Source: an uncultured Ruminococcus sp.
GTDB lineage: Bacteria > Bacillota > Clostridia > Oscillospirales > Ruminococcaceae
Direction: 5' to 3'
NCBI GenBank assembly: GCA_937910385.1
Contig: CALEPT010000122.1
Span: forward strand, 32,805 to 96,804
DNA length: 64,000 nt
The position numbers and the translations under genes are program-made. Below, piece after piece: positions 16,128 to 23,503 of the stretch (the first letter of the stretch is position 1; every line of letters starts with the position of its first letter). The notes under the pieces are model-generated. The model was not told the origin of the DNA and made no database searches. It saw only the letters and a program-made list of their open reading frames with translations.

Positions 16128-16502
16128 TCAGTCTAAGCAGTAAGGCTCTGCCGTATCGCGGACAGTCGATTTGTGCCTTTCATAGTAGCCTATGAAATCT
16201 CCGTTTTCGTCGCGAAGTGCCATCATGAATATATCCTCCTGCGTTTTTTCCAGCCTGCAAGTGAAGACCCAGTTGTTGTCAGGAGATTCTCTGAACCATG
16301 AAGTAACAGCTTCGATCGCGCTCTGAGATTCTGTTTTGTGGCAGTTCATGAGTGATGTGCCGATAAGAGCAGCTCCTCCGCGTTTTTCATAACGCTTTAT
16401 CGCATTTGGATTCATGTAGACGATAGTGTGCTCCGTATCGCATATAACCACGGGTCCCTCATCTGAATCGACTATTGCCCTGAAAAATTTGCTCATTTCC
16501 AT
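16128..16502 (-). CDS. PAS-domain protein (tandem paralogue 1)
   Basis: A 124-residue stand-alone PAS protein of the same length and layout as its downstream neighbour: GPVVICDTEHTIVYMNPNA, GGAALIGTSLMNC, FRESPDNNWVF and MALRDENGDFIGYYERH. The two genes are 11 bases apart and look like a local duplication. They sit between queA and tgt, two enzymes of one pathway, which is an unusual place. Whether they act on queuosine metabolism or simply share the transcript is unknown. Confidence 0.8.
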   Translation of the reverse strand: MEMSKFFRAIVDSDEGPVVICDTEHTIVYMNPNAIKRYEKRGGAALIGTSLMNCHKTESQSAIEAVTSWFRESPDNNWVFTCRLEKTQEDIFMMALRDENGDFIGYYERHKSTVRDTAEPYCLD

Positions 16503-16535
16503 TTTATCTTCCCCTTCTTTTTATTAATTCCGGCT

Positions 16536-17567
16536 TCAGAGTATCATCATACAGTCGCCGAAGCTGAAAAAGCGGTAACGCTCTGCAACGGCTTTCTTGT
16601 AGGCGTTCATCGTATTTTCATAGCCCATAAACGCCGAGACGAGCATGATAAGAGTGCTCTCAGGCAGGTGGAAATTCGTTATCAAACCATCAATGCACTT
16701 GAACTCATAGCCCGGATATATGAAAATATCTGTGTAGCCCTCGTGCGCAGAGATATCCCCGTAGAATGTGGCTACACTCTCGAGCGTGCGGCAGGCGGTA
16801 GTACCTACTGCGATGACTCTGCCTCCGTTTGCTTTTGTCTCGTTTATGAGGTCGGCGGTCTCCTGCGGCAGGAAATAATGCTCGCTGTGCATTTTGTGGT
16901 CAAGGACGTTTTCCTCCTTGACCGGGCGGAATGTACCGAGACCGACGTGGAGAGTCACGAATGCGGTCTTTATGCCCCTTGCACGGAGTTCATCGAGCAT
17001 TTCGGGCGTGAAGTGCAGCCCCGCTGTCGGAGCGGCGGCAGAGCCCAGCTCACGGGAATAAACGGTCTGGTAGCGTTCTTTATCTTCAAGCTTTTTTGTT
17101 ATATACGGCGGCAGGGGCATTTGTCCCACGTCCTCGAGGGCTGTGAAGAAGTTGCCCTCGCACTCGAACTGCACTATGCGGTTTCCGTCGTCCTTTACTT
17201 CGACGACTTCGGCGACGAGCCTTCCTCCGCCAAACGCGAAACGTGCGCCGACCTTGGCTTTTTTGCCCGGGCGGCAGATTATCTCCCAGAGCTTGTCACC
17301 CTTCTGTTCGAGAAGCAGGAACTCGATGAATGTTCCGTTATCTACCTTTTCCCCGTAAAGGCGGGCGGGGATAACGCGCGAGTCGTTCATAACAAGCAAG
17401 TCACCCTCTTTGAGGTGATCGCATAGATTATAGAAATGGTCGTGAGTGACAGTGCCCGAGCTGCGGTCAACGCACATCATGCGCGAGGCACTCCGAGGCT
17501 CTATGGGGGTCTGTGCTATGAGCTCCTCGGGGAGCTCATAATAAAAATCTGACTTTAAAAGCTGCAT
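16536..17567 (-). CDS. queA: S-adenosylmethionine:tRNA ribosyltransferase-isomerase
   Basis: QueA transfers and isomerises the ribosyl part of SAM onto preQ1-tRNA to make epoxyqueuosine. The 343-residue protein begins MQLLKSDFYYELPEELIAQ and includes DLLVMNDSRVIPARL, AAPTAGLHFTPE, VTLHVGLGTFRPV and the ending RFFSFGDCM, all family hallmarks. The ATG at 17567 has GGAG 7 bases before it; the frame extends to 17612 without a site. It starts the queA-PAS-PAS-tgt-HAD run. Confidence 0.96.
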   Translation of the reverse strand: MQLLKSDFYYELPEELIAQTPIEPRSASRMMCVDRSSGTVTHDHFYNLCDHLKEGDLLVMNDSRVIPARLYGEKVDNGTFIEFLLLEQKGDKLWEIICRPGKKAKVGARFAFGGGRLVAEVVEVKDDGNRIVQFECEGNFFTALEDVGQMPLPPYITKKLEDKERYQTVYSRELGSAAAPTAGLHFTPEMLDELRARGIKTAFVTLHVGLGTFRPVKEENVLDHKMHSEHYFLPQETADLINETKANGGRVIAVGTTACRTLESVATFYGDISAHEGYTDIFIYPGYEFKCIDGLITNFHLPESTLIMLVSAFMGYENTMNAYKKAVAERYRFFSFGDCMMIL

Positions 17568-17622
17568 TTGCTTGCTCCTTTTTTGATTGGAATTCATGAT
17601 TTCGTATTCCAAATATAACAGG

Positions 17623-18312
17623 TTATTTTATTCTTAGTGATTTGAGAAAGCTTTTCTGCTCATCGGTTATGCGGCAGCTCTCGACGGACTTCTGTATTGC
17701 CTTGTTATGAGTCCATTTGTCAAGCTGCTTTTCCTCAATATACGGCAGCACGGTGTCGTAGTTCTTTGCGAGTGCTGTGGCGAAATACCACGCCCTCATC
17801 ATGTTTATATAGTACTCCTCCGAGCGTATCTGCGCGACCCGATCGGCGTACTCTGTGCGGAAGCCCTCGCCGAGGAAGTGCTGCATGAGCATACCCACGG
17901 CAAATCGCACGGTGTAGGTGTGCTCCGAGGTCAGCCAGCGGTCGATGTACGGCAGGAGTGAGGTGCGGTGCTTTGCGAATATTTTCGGGGAGAGCTGGTC
18001 GCACGTTGCCCAGTTGTTGACATAGGGGAGGAATTGCTCCGTAAGCGCGATACAGTCGTCAAAGTCCTTTTGCAGTGAGATGATGAACGAGTGGAGCTGA
18101 TTTTCGTCAAAGTACTTATGTGGGAGCGCAGAAAGGAAGTCCGCGATGTCCTCACGGCGGCTCAGATCCTTTGCGAGCTTTCGCAGCTGAGGTGTACGCA
18201 CGCCTACAAAATCTTCGCGTGTGAGCGTGGGAGTGAGCTTTTGCTGGAACTCGGCATATTTTTCGTCCCGCAGTTCAAAGAGTCTGTCGTTTATGTCGGT
18301 AAAAACGCTCAT
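17623..18312 (-). CDS. AlkD-like DNA alkylation repair protein
   Basis: A 229-residue all-helical HEAT-like repeat protein of the DNA alkylation repair family (AlkD/AlkC fold), which contains DNA glycosylases for alkylated bases. Recognisable parts are GVRTPQLRKLAKDL, the NNWATCDQLSPKIF segment with the conserved W/D, and the ending KWTHNKAIQKSVESCRI. The start at 18312 has GGAG 7 bases upstream; longer frames lack this. It lies just upstream of queA but its role in that transcript is unclear. Activity is inferred from family only. Confidence 0.85.
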   Translation of the reverse strand: MSVFTDINDRLFELRDEKYAEFQQKLTPTLTREDFVGVRTPQLRKLAKDLSRREDIADFLSALPHKYFDENQLHSFIISLQKDFDDCIALTEQFLPYVNNWATCDQLSPKIFAKHRTSLLPYIDRWLTSEHTYTVRFAVGMLMQHFLGEGFRTEYADRVAQIRSEEYYINMMRAWYFATALAKNYDTVLPYIEEKQLDKWTHNKAIQKSVESCRITDEQKSFLKSLRIK

Positions 18313-18365
18313 TCGGACGCTCCTTTCCATTGGAAAAATTTTCCGTAAAAAATTCAAAAAAGCTG

Positions 18366-18394
18366 TTGACAATACGTGATATAAGTGATATTAT
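18366..18394 (+). promoter_or_regulatory. Sigma-A promoter of the lysine riboswitch-asd transcript
   Basis: TTGACA (18366-18371), 17-base spacer, TATTAT (18389-18394), directly upstream of the L-box leader. Confidence 0.9.
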
Positions 18395-18403
18395 ATAAGT
18401 TAA

Positions 18404-18640
18404 AGGCAGAGGTGCGGCTGCGAAGAGTACCTGTCCACGGGATAACCGGTCCGATGGTGAACAGCGAAAGGCAATGCCGCCGAAGAGAGGTCTCCGGTAA
18501 ATTCTTCTCTGGTCTCAGGCTCAACAGGTCTGTGACTGTCATCATGCTTATGATGGAGAGCTGTCGGCATAAAAAAGCTATATGCCAACATTTCTATTAT
18601 AACGTATGATGAGCCGGTTTGCAACCGGTTTTTATTATTT
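18404..18640 (+). ncRNA. Lysine riboswitch (L box) with intrinsic terminator
   Basis: The leader has the L-box signatures AGAGGTGCGGCT with GAAGAGTA downstream (18409-18432 region) and GAAAGGCAATGCCGCCGAAG (about 18466-18485), the most conserved parts of the aptamer core. After the five-way junction region comes a terminator-like hairpin (CCGGTTTGCAACCGG, about 18615-18629) followed by TTTTTATTATTTTT. It lies between a consensus promoter and asd, the first dedicated enzymes of lysine synthesis. Lysine binding is expected to favour termination. Confidence 0.93.
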
Positions 18641-18671
18641 TTATGTAAATTTTTATAAAGGAGCAGATAAA

Positions 18672-19751
18672 ATGAAACAGTATAATGTAGGTATCATCGG
18701 AGCTACGGGCATGGTGGGACAGAGATTTGCTACTCTGCTTGAAAATCACCCGTGGTTCAATGTCAAGGTTCTTGCAGCTTCCCCCAGGAGTGCAGGTCAG
18801 ACTTATGAGCAGGCTGCAGGAAGCCGTTGGAAAATGGCGGTTCCTATGCCTGAAGCAATGAAGAACATGATACTCCTCGACGCGACGAGCGATATTGAGA
18901 AAATAGCGCAGCAGGTCGACTTCTGTTTCTGCGCCGTTGATATGAAAAAGGACGAGATAAAGGCTCTTGAGGAGGCTTATGCAAAGGCTGAATGCCCAAT
19001 TGTTTCAAACAATTCTGCGCACAGATTTACTCCCGATGTACCTATGGTAGTCCCGGAGATAAATCCCGATCATATCGAGATAATCAAGGCACAGCGCGAG
19101 CGCCTCGGCACAAAGCGCGGATTCATCGCAGTAAAGTCAAATTGCTCCATTCAGAGCTACGTTCCCGCGCTTCACCCGCTGAGAAAGTTCGGACTGAAGA
19201 ATGTCCTCGCCTGCACGTATCAGGCTATATCCGGCGCGGGAAAGAATTTCGAGACATGGCCCGAAATGGTAGATAACCTCATTCCGTTCATCGGCGGTGA
19301 GGAAGAAAAATCCGAGCAGGAGCCGCTCAAGGTATGGGGCGAGATAAAGGGCAACGAGATAGTAAAGGCTTCAACACCCTCTATCACGACTCAGTGCCTG
19401 CGAGTTCCCGTTTCCGACGGACATACGGCTGCCGTTTTTGTAAGCTTTGAAAACAAGCCCTCCAAGGAGGAGATATTGCAGCTCTGGGCGGACTTTAAAG
19501 GCGTTCCGCAGGAACTCGAGCTCCCGAGCGCTCCGAAGCAGTTTATCCACTACTTTGAGGAGGATAATCGTCCGCAGGCAAAGCTCGACCGCAATCTCGA
19601 AGGCGGTATGGCTGTTTCGACAGGTCGTCTGCGCGAAGATACACAGTATGACTACAAATTCGTGTGTCTCTCGCACAATACCCTCAGAGGCGCAGCCGGA
19701 GGCGGAGTCCTTCTCGCAGAGCTCCTTGCGGCAAAGGGTTACTTTGATTGA
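18672..19751 (+). CDS. asd: Aspartate-semialdehyde dehydrogenase
   Basis: Reduces aspartyl phosphate to aspartate semialdehyde, the branch point for lysine, diaminopimelate, threonine and methionine. The 359-residue protein has the NADP-binding start NVGIIGATGMVGQRFATLL, the catalytic cysteine in KSNCSIQSY, and GAGKNFETWPEM and GHTAAVFVSF in the middle. It belongs to the longer archaeal/fungal-type Asd group. The start follows AAAGGAG; the frame extends to 18606 but that part is the riboswitch tail. It is controlled by the upstream L box. Confidence 0.96.
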   Translation: MKQYNVGIIGATGMVGQRFATLLENHPWFNVKVLAASPRSAGQTYEQAAGSRWKMAVPMPEAMKNMILLDATSDIEKIAQQVDFCFCAVDMKKDEIKALEEAYAKAECPIVSNNSAHRFTPDVPMVVPEINPDHIEIIKAQRERLGTKRGFIAVKSNCSIQSYVPALHPLRKFGLKNVLACTYQAISGAGKNFETWPEMVDNLIPFIGGEEEKSEQEPLKVWGEIKGNEIVKASTPSITTQCLRVPVSDGHTAAVFVSFENKPSKEEILQLWADFKGVPQELELPSAPKQFIHYFEEDNRPQAKLDRNLEGGMAVSTGRLREDTQYDYKFVCLSHNTLRGAAGGGVLLAELLAAKGYFD

Positions 19752-19764
19752 TTATAGATGAGAT

Positions 19765-19925
19765 CCCGAAGGGGGGGTACCTCCCTTCGGTCTGGTCAAG
19801 GGCAGACAGCCCTTGCGGGATGCGGAGCAGAGCTCCACGCTCGCAAAGCGCGACTCATAAAAAGTCCGGTAAACTGTTTTATGAGAGGGAACGCCCCTGC
19901 AAGTTAGGGCGTTCTCTGCTGAATA
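19765..19925 (+). repeat. Intergenic hairpin modules between asd and dapA
   Basis: Successive hairpins: CCCGAAGGG...CCCTTCGG, AAGGGCAGACAGCCCTTG, GGAGCAGAGCTCC and GAACGCCCCTGC...GGGCGTTC. The second matches the 13200-13420 cluster. No T-run follows them, so asd and dapA may still be one transcript. Confidence 0.5.
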
Positions 19926-19946
19926 ATTACGAAAGGAAGAGTGTTT

Positions 19947-20837
19947 ATGAAGAATACAATTTTCACGGGCGCCGGTATTGCTATAATCACGCCCATGAAC
20001 GCCGACGGTTCTATTAATTATGACGAGCTCGGACGTATCATCGACGACCAGATAGCAAACAGCACCGATGCAATAATCATCTGCGGCACTACCGGAGAAT
20101 CCTCCACCATGACTGACGAGGAACACCTCGAATGTATCAGGTATGCCGTTGAAAAAACAGCCGGCAGAGTTCCCGTTATCGCAGGAACAGGCAGCAATGA
20201 CACACGATATGCTATCGAGCTTTCCAAGGAAGCTGAAGCTGTGGGCGTTGACGGACTTCTGCTCGTTACTCCCTACTATAACAAGACCACTCAGCGCGGT
20301 CTTATCGCACACTTCACTGCTATTGCCGATGCTGTGAATATTCCGATAATCCTCTACAATATACCCGGGCGCACAGGCATGAACATGGACGTGGCTACTG
20401 TTGCGGAGCTTGCAAAGCACCGTAACATCGCGGCTATCAAGGAAGCAAGCGGCAACATCAGCTATGCGGCTAAGCTCATCGCAGAGTGCGGCGATAATAT
20501 TGACGTTTACAGCGGCAATGATGATATGGTGGTCCCACTGATGTCACTCGGCGGAAAGGGCGTTATCTCGGTAGCCTCGCACGTTATTCCCAAGCAGATG
20601 CACGATATGGCGCAGTACTGCCTCGACAATAATTTTGCGGAGGCTGCAAAGCTCCAGATAGAGTACCTTGATCTCATTAACGATCTTTTCATAGAGGTAA
20701 ATCCCATTCCCGTAAAGGAAGCTATGAACATGATGGGTTATGCTGCCGGTCCTTGCCGTATGCCGCTTTATGAGATGAGCGATGAGCATAAGGCGAAGCT
20801 GCGTGCTTCCCTTGAAGTGCACGGACTTATCAAGTAA
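19947..20837 (+). CDS. dapA: 4-hydroxy-tetrahydrodipicolinate synthase
   Basis: Condenses pyruvate with aspartate semialdehyde, the first committed step to lysine and meso-diaminopimelate. The 296-residue TIM-barrel protein contains GTTGESSTM, the proton-relay tyrosine in LLVTPYYNKTTQRGL, NIPGRTGMNM, the Schiff-base lysine in AAIKEASGN, and SGNDDMVVPLMSLGGKGVISV. The ATG at 19947 is preferred over GTG at 19941 because of the spacing from AAGGAAGA. It follows asd and precedes dapB. Confidence 0.97.
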   Translation: MKNTIFTGAGIAIITPMNADGSINYDELGRIIDDQIANSTDAIIICGTTGESSTMTDEEHLECIRYAVEKTAGRVPVIAGTGSNDTRYAIELSKEAEAVGVDGLLLVTPYYNKTTQRGLIAHFTAIADAVNIPIILYNIPGRTGMNMDVATVAELAKHRNIAAIKEASGNISYAAKLIAECGDNIDVYSGNDDMVVPLMSLGGKGVISVASHVIPKQMHDMAQYCLDNNFAEAAKLQIEYLDLINDLFIEVNPIPVKEAMNMMGYAAGPCRMPLYEMSDEHKAKLRASLEVHGLIK

Positions 20838-20842
20838 TATAT

Positions 20843-20864
20843 GGGCGGACTTTTGCGTCCGCCC
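20843..20864 (+). repeat. Hairpin between dapA and dapB
   Basis: GGGCGGAC / GTCCGCCC with a TTTTGC loop and no following T-run. The same stem forms the terminator after the flotillin gene (33087-33106). Probably an mRNA-stabilising or weak processing hairpin within the operon. Confidence 0.5.
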
Positions 20865-20892
20865 AAATCATAAAATATAGGAAGTGAATATT

Positions 20893-21642
20893 ATGACCAA
20901 TATAGCCATATGCGGTGCAAACGGAAAAATGGGCAAGACCATTTACAGCTGCATTCAGGAGCGTGATGACTGCAAGGTCGTTGCCGGAATAGACCTTTAT
21001 ACAGAGCAATATGCGGATTTCCCGATAGTTGCATTGCCGTCAGAGCTTCCCGTAAAGCCCGACGTTATCATTGACTTTTCAAATCCGGCATCACTCGAAG
21101 GACTTCTTGAATACTGCCTTTCTACCGGAACTCCGATAGTAGTGGCTTCTACAGGCTACAGTGAAGATCAGATAGCTCAAATAAAGAGTGCAGCGCAGCA
21201 GATACCGGTGTTTTTCACATTCAATATGTCGCTGGGAATAAACTTGCTGGTGCAGCTTGCGAAGAAGGCGGCTTCCGTGCTCGGAGACCGCTTCGATATA
21301 GAGATAGTCGAGAAGCACCATAATCAGAAGATAGACGCTCCGAGCGGTACGGCAATAATGCTTGCGAACGCTATTAACGAGGAATTTGATAACTCGAAGC
21401 ACTATGTTTACGACCGCCATTCGCGCCGCCAGAAGCGCGAAAAGTCCGAGATAGGAATGCACGCTATCCGCGGAGGCACTATAGTCGGCGAGCACGATGT
21501 CATCTTTGCCGGTCATGATGAAGTGATAACACTTTCTCATGCTGCCGCTTCAAAATCTGTCTTTGCCGAGGGCTCGATAAATGCTGCAGTTTTCCTAAAG
21601 GATAAGCCTGCCGGACTCTATGATATGAGCCTGCTGGTGTAA
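20893..21642 (+). CDS. dapB: 4-hydroxy-tetrahydrodipicolinate reductase
   Basis: Reduces the DapA product to tetrahydrodipicolinate. The 249-residue protein starts TNIAICGANGKMGKTIYSC (nucleotide-binding loop), then VVASTGY, FTFNMSLGINLL and the active-site stretch EIVEKHHNQKIDAPSGTA with the catalytic histidine pair and lysine. The ATG at 20893 is favoured over GTG at 20884 by distance from AGGAAGTG. Third gene of the riboswitch-controlled set. Confidence 0.97.
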   Translation: MTNIAICGANGKMGKTIYSCIQERDDCKVVAGIDLYTEQYADFPIVALPSELPVKPDVIIDFSNPASLEGLLEYCLSTGTPIVVASTGYSEDQIAQIKSAAQQIPVFFTFNMSLGINLLVQLAKKAASVLGDRFDIEIVEKHHNQKIDAPSGTAIMLANAINEEFDNSKHYVYDRHSRRQKREKSEIGMHAIRGGTIVGEHDVIFAGHDEVITLSHAAASKSVFAEGSINAAVFLKDKPAGLYDMSLLV

Positions 21643-21655
21643 GGAGGAAATTTGA

Positions 21656-22048
21656 GTGGACGAGCTTGGAAAAGTGCGTGAAGTCTTTAAAAATGATCGC
21701 TTCGCAACAGAAATGGGCGCTCAGATAGACGAAATTGGCAATCACTATGCAAAAGTCAGTCTCACGGTGAACGAACATCACAAAAATGCTATGGGAGGCA
21801 TTATGGGCGGAGTTTATTTTACTCTTGCTGATTTTGCATTTGCTGTAGCTTCCAATTGGCAGAATCCCGGAGTTGTGGCTGTAAATGTTGATTCTTCGTT
21901 CATTGGCGTGCCTAAAACCGAGCAGATTTATGCAGAGGCTTCACTTATCAAAGAGGGCAGGACGATATGCACGTATAGTGTCAGCGTAACTGACGGAAAC
22001 GGCAGTCCCGTTGCCGTTATGCAGTGTGTGGGATTCCGAAAGAACTGA
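21656..22048 (+). CDS. PaaI-type hotdog-fold thioesterase
   Basis: A 130-residue single hotdog domain. The signature NHYAKVSLTVNEHHKNAMGGIMGGVYFTLADFAFAVA holds the helix-borne NAMGG..GG segment and the acidic residue (ADFAFA) typical of acyl-CoA thioesterases of the PaaI/YdiI group. It starts with GTG 6 bases after AAGGAGG, only 13 bases after dapB, so it probably shares the dap transcript. Its acyl-CoA substrate is not evident; a link to lysine synthesis is not implied. Confidence 0.85.
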   Translation: MDELGKVREVFKNDRFATEMGAQIDEIGNHYAKVSLTVNEHHKNAMGGIMGGVYFTLADFAFAVASNWQNPGVVAVNVDSSFIGVPKTEQIYAEASLIKEGRTICTYSVSVTDGNGSPVAVMQCVGFRKN

Positions 22049-22078
22049 AACAGTAATTAAGAAAGGACGGTAAAAGCT

Positions 22079-23407
22079 ATGAAGCATAAAATCACAACAG
22101 GTCTGATCGCAGCAGCGGTCTCGGCAGCAATGTCTTTTTCCGTAATTGTATCGAATGTGTCTGCGGCTGTGCTGCCTCTGTCTGCTGTGAGCGTTTCGGA
22201 TATAAGTGTTGCTGAAACAGACAGTCAGAACGCGCAGGTAGAGGAATTTGTTACAAGACTATATAATGTAACGCTGGACAGAGCCCCCGATGCTGCCGGT
22301 CTCAGTACATGGGTAAACGGTCTTGTAAGCGACAAGACCACAGGGGTATCCGTGGCATACGGCTTCATTTTCTCACAGGAGTTCCAGAACAAGGGCTGCT
22401 CAAATGAAGAATACGTCGAGCTGATGTACAATGCCTTTATGGGACGCGCCTCAGACCCCGCAGGCAAGGCGAACTGGGTGAACCAGATGAACAACGGAAT
22501 GACTCGCCAGGAGCTTTTCAAGGGTTTTGCAAATTCCACTGAGTTCTTCAATCTCTGCCGCTCATACGGCATAACCGCAGGTACATATATTTTGGGCAGG
22601 GATTATAACAAGACCGCGCAGGTCAATTTATTTGTGGAGAGACTGTATGAGGTCATTCTCGGCAGAAGCTGCGATCAGACAGGTATGAACAGCTGGACTA
22701 ATAAACTCGTATCCGGCTCGGTCACCGGCGGAAAGGCTGCTTATGGCTTCTTCTTCTCTCAGGAGTATCTGGGTAAAAATAAAAGTGAAGAGGATTATGT
22801 CGAGGATCTCTATATGGCATTTCTCGGAAGAGGCTCGGACGCTTCGGGAAAATCAAACTGGATCAGCAAGTGCTATAACGGTTCGCGTATGATAGCATTC
22901 AACGGGTTCGTGCGTTCACAGGAATTTTCGGGACTTTGCTCTTCGTATGGGATAACAGCAGGCGGAAAGGTATGGGCTCCGGCGGCTGAGGCAATGAACG
23001 ACGGATTTACAGATTACTGCTTCTCATTGGTGGATATGAGCACTATCGCTGAGAGCTATGACTGCTATGTGCGCGGAAATGTCTATATCCCGTATGTTCT
23101 GGGCGGAGAGTCGTTCAGCGGATTTGACTGCTCGGGACTTCAGGTCTATATCTACCGGAATTATTTCCACAAGGAGATACCTCACTATGCTCAGGCTCAG
23201 GAGTACCTTGGCACAGCAATAAGTGCTTCTCAGATACGTCCCGGCGATCTGCTTGCAGACCATGAATATGCCGGACACGGCGGAGCAATAATTTATGCCG
23301 GTAAAGCTGAGGACGGCCGTGATATTGCGATCAGAGACGGCTGGGGGAACTATATCCGCATAGTTTATGTTGACCTTTCTGATTATATTATTAGAAGAGT
23401 TGACTGA
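22079..23407 (+). CDS. Secreted DUF4214-repeat protein with NlpC/P60 peptidase domain
   Basis: A 442-residue exported protein. Signal peptide (1-30), then four DUF4214-like modules (about residues 52-100, 108-160, 182-232, 238-290), each with the R.Y...LGR.PD..G...W pattern, and an NlpC/P60 cysteine peptidase domain (about 315-440) with FDCSGLQVY (C351) and GHGGAIIYAG (H400). NlpC/P60 enzymes cut peptidoglycan stem peptides; DUF4214 modules are common in cell-surface proteins of gut Firmicutes. A role in wall remodelling is inferred. It has its own ribosome binding site and ends at a shared terminator. Confidence 0.9.
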   Translation: MKHKITTGLIAAAVSAAMSFSVIVSNVSAAVLPLSAVSVSDISVAETDSQNAQVEEFVTRLYNVTLDRAPDAAGLSTWVNGLVSDKTTGVSVAYGFIFSQEFQNKGCSNEEYVELMYNAFMGRASDPAGKANWVNQMNNGMTRQELFKGFANSTEFFNLCRSYGITAGTYILGRDYNKTAQVNLFVERLYEVILGRSCDQTGMNSWTNKLVSGSVTGGKAAYGFFFSQEYLGKNKSEEDYVEDLYMAFLGRGSDASGKSNWISKCYNGSRMIAFNGFVRSQEFSGLCSSYGITAGGKVWAPAAEAMNDGFTDYCFSLVDMSTIAESYDCYVRGNVYIPYVLGGESFSGFDCSGLQVYIYRNYFHKEIPHYAQAQEYLGTAISASQIRPGDLLADHEYAGHGGAIIYAGKAEDGRDIAIRDGWGNYIRIVYVDLSDYIIRRVD

Positions 23408-23470
23408 TATAATTGAATGTATGATCCTACAGATCGGTCACAAAGCCGTAATGCGGACTTTGTGCAAAAA

Positions 23471-23502
23471 AAGAGCAGGCTCTAAAGCCTGCTCTTTTTA
23501 CG
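23471..23502. terminator. Bidirectional intrinsic terminator
   Basis: AAGAGCAGGCTCTAAAGCCTGCTCTTTTTA: a 10-11 bp stem with T-runs on both strands, serving the convergent DUF4214-NlpC gene and the GGDEF gene. Confidence 0.9.
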
Positions 23503-23503
23503 T

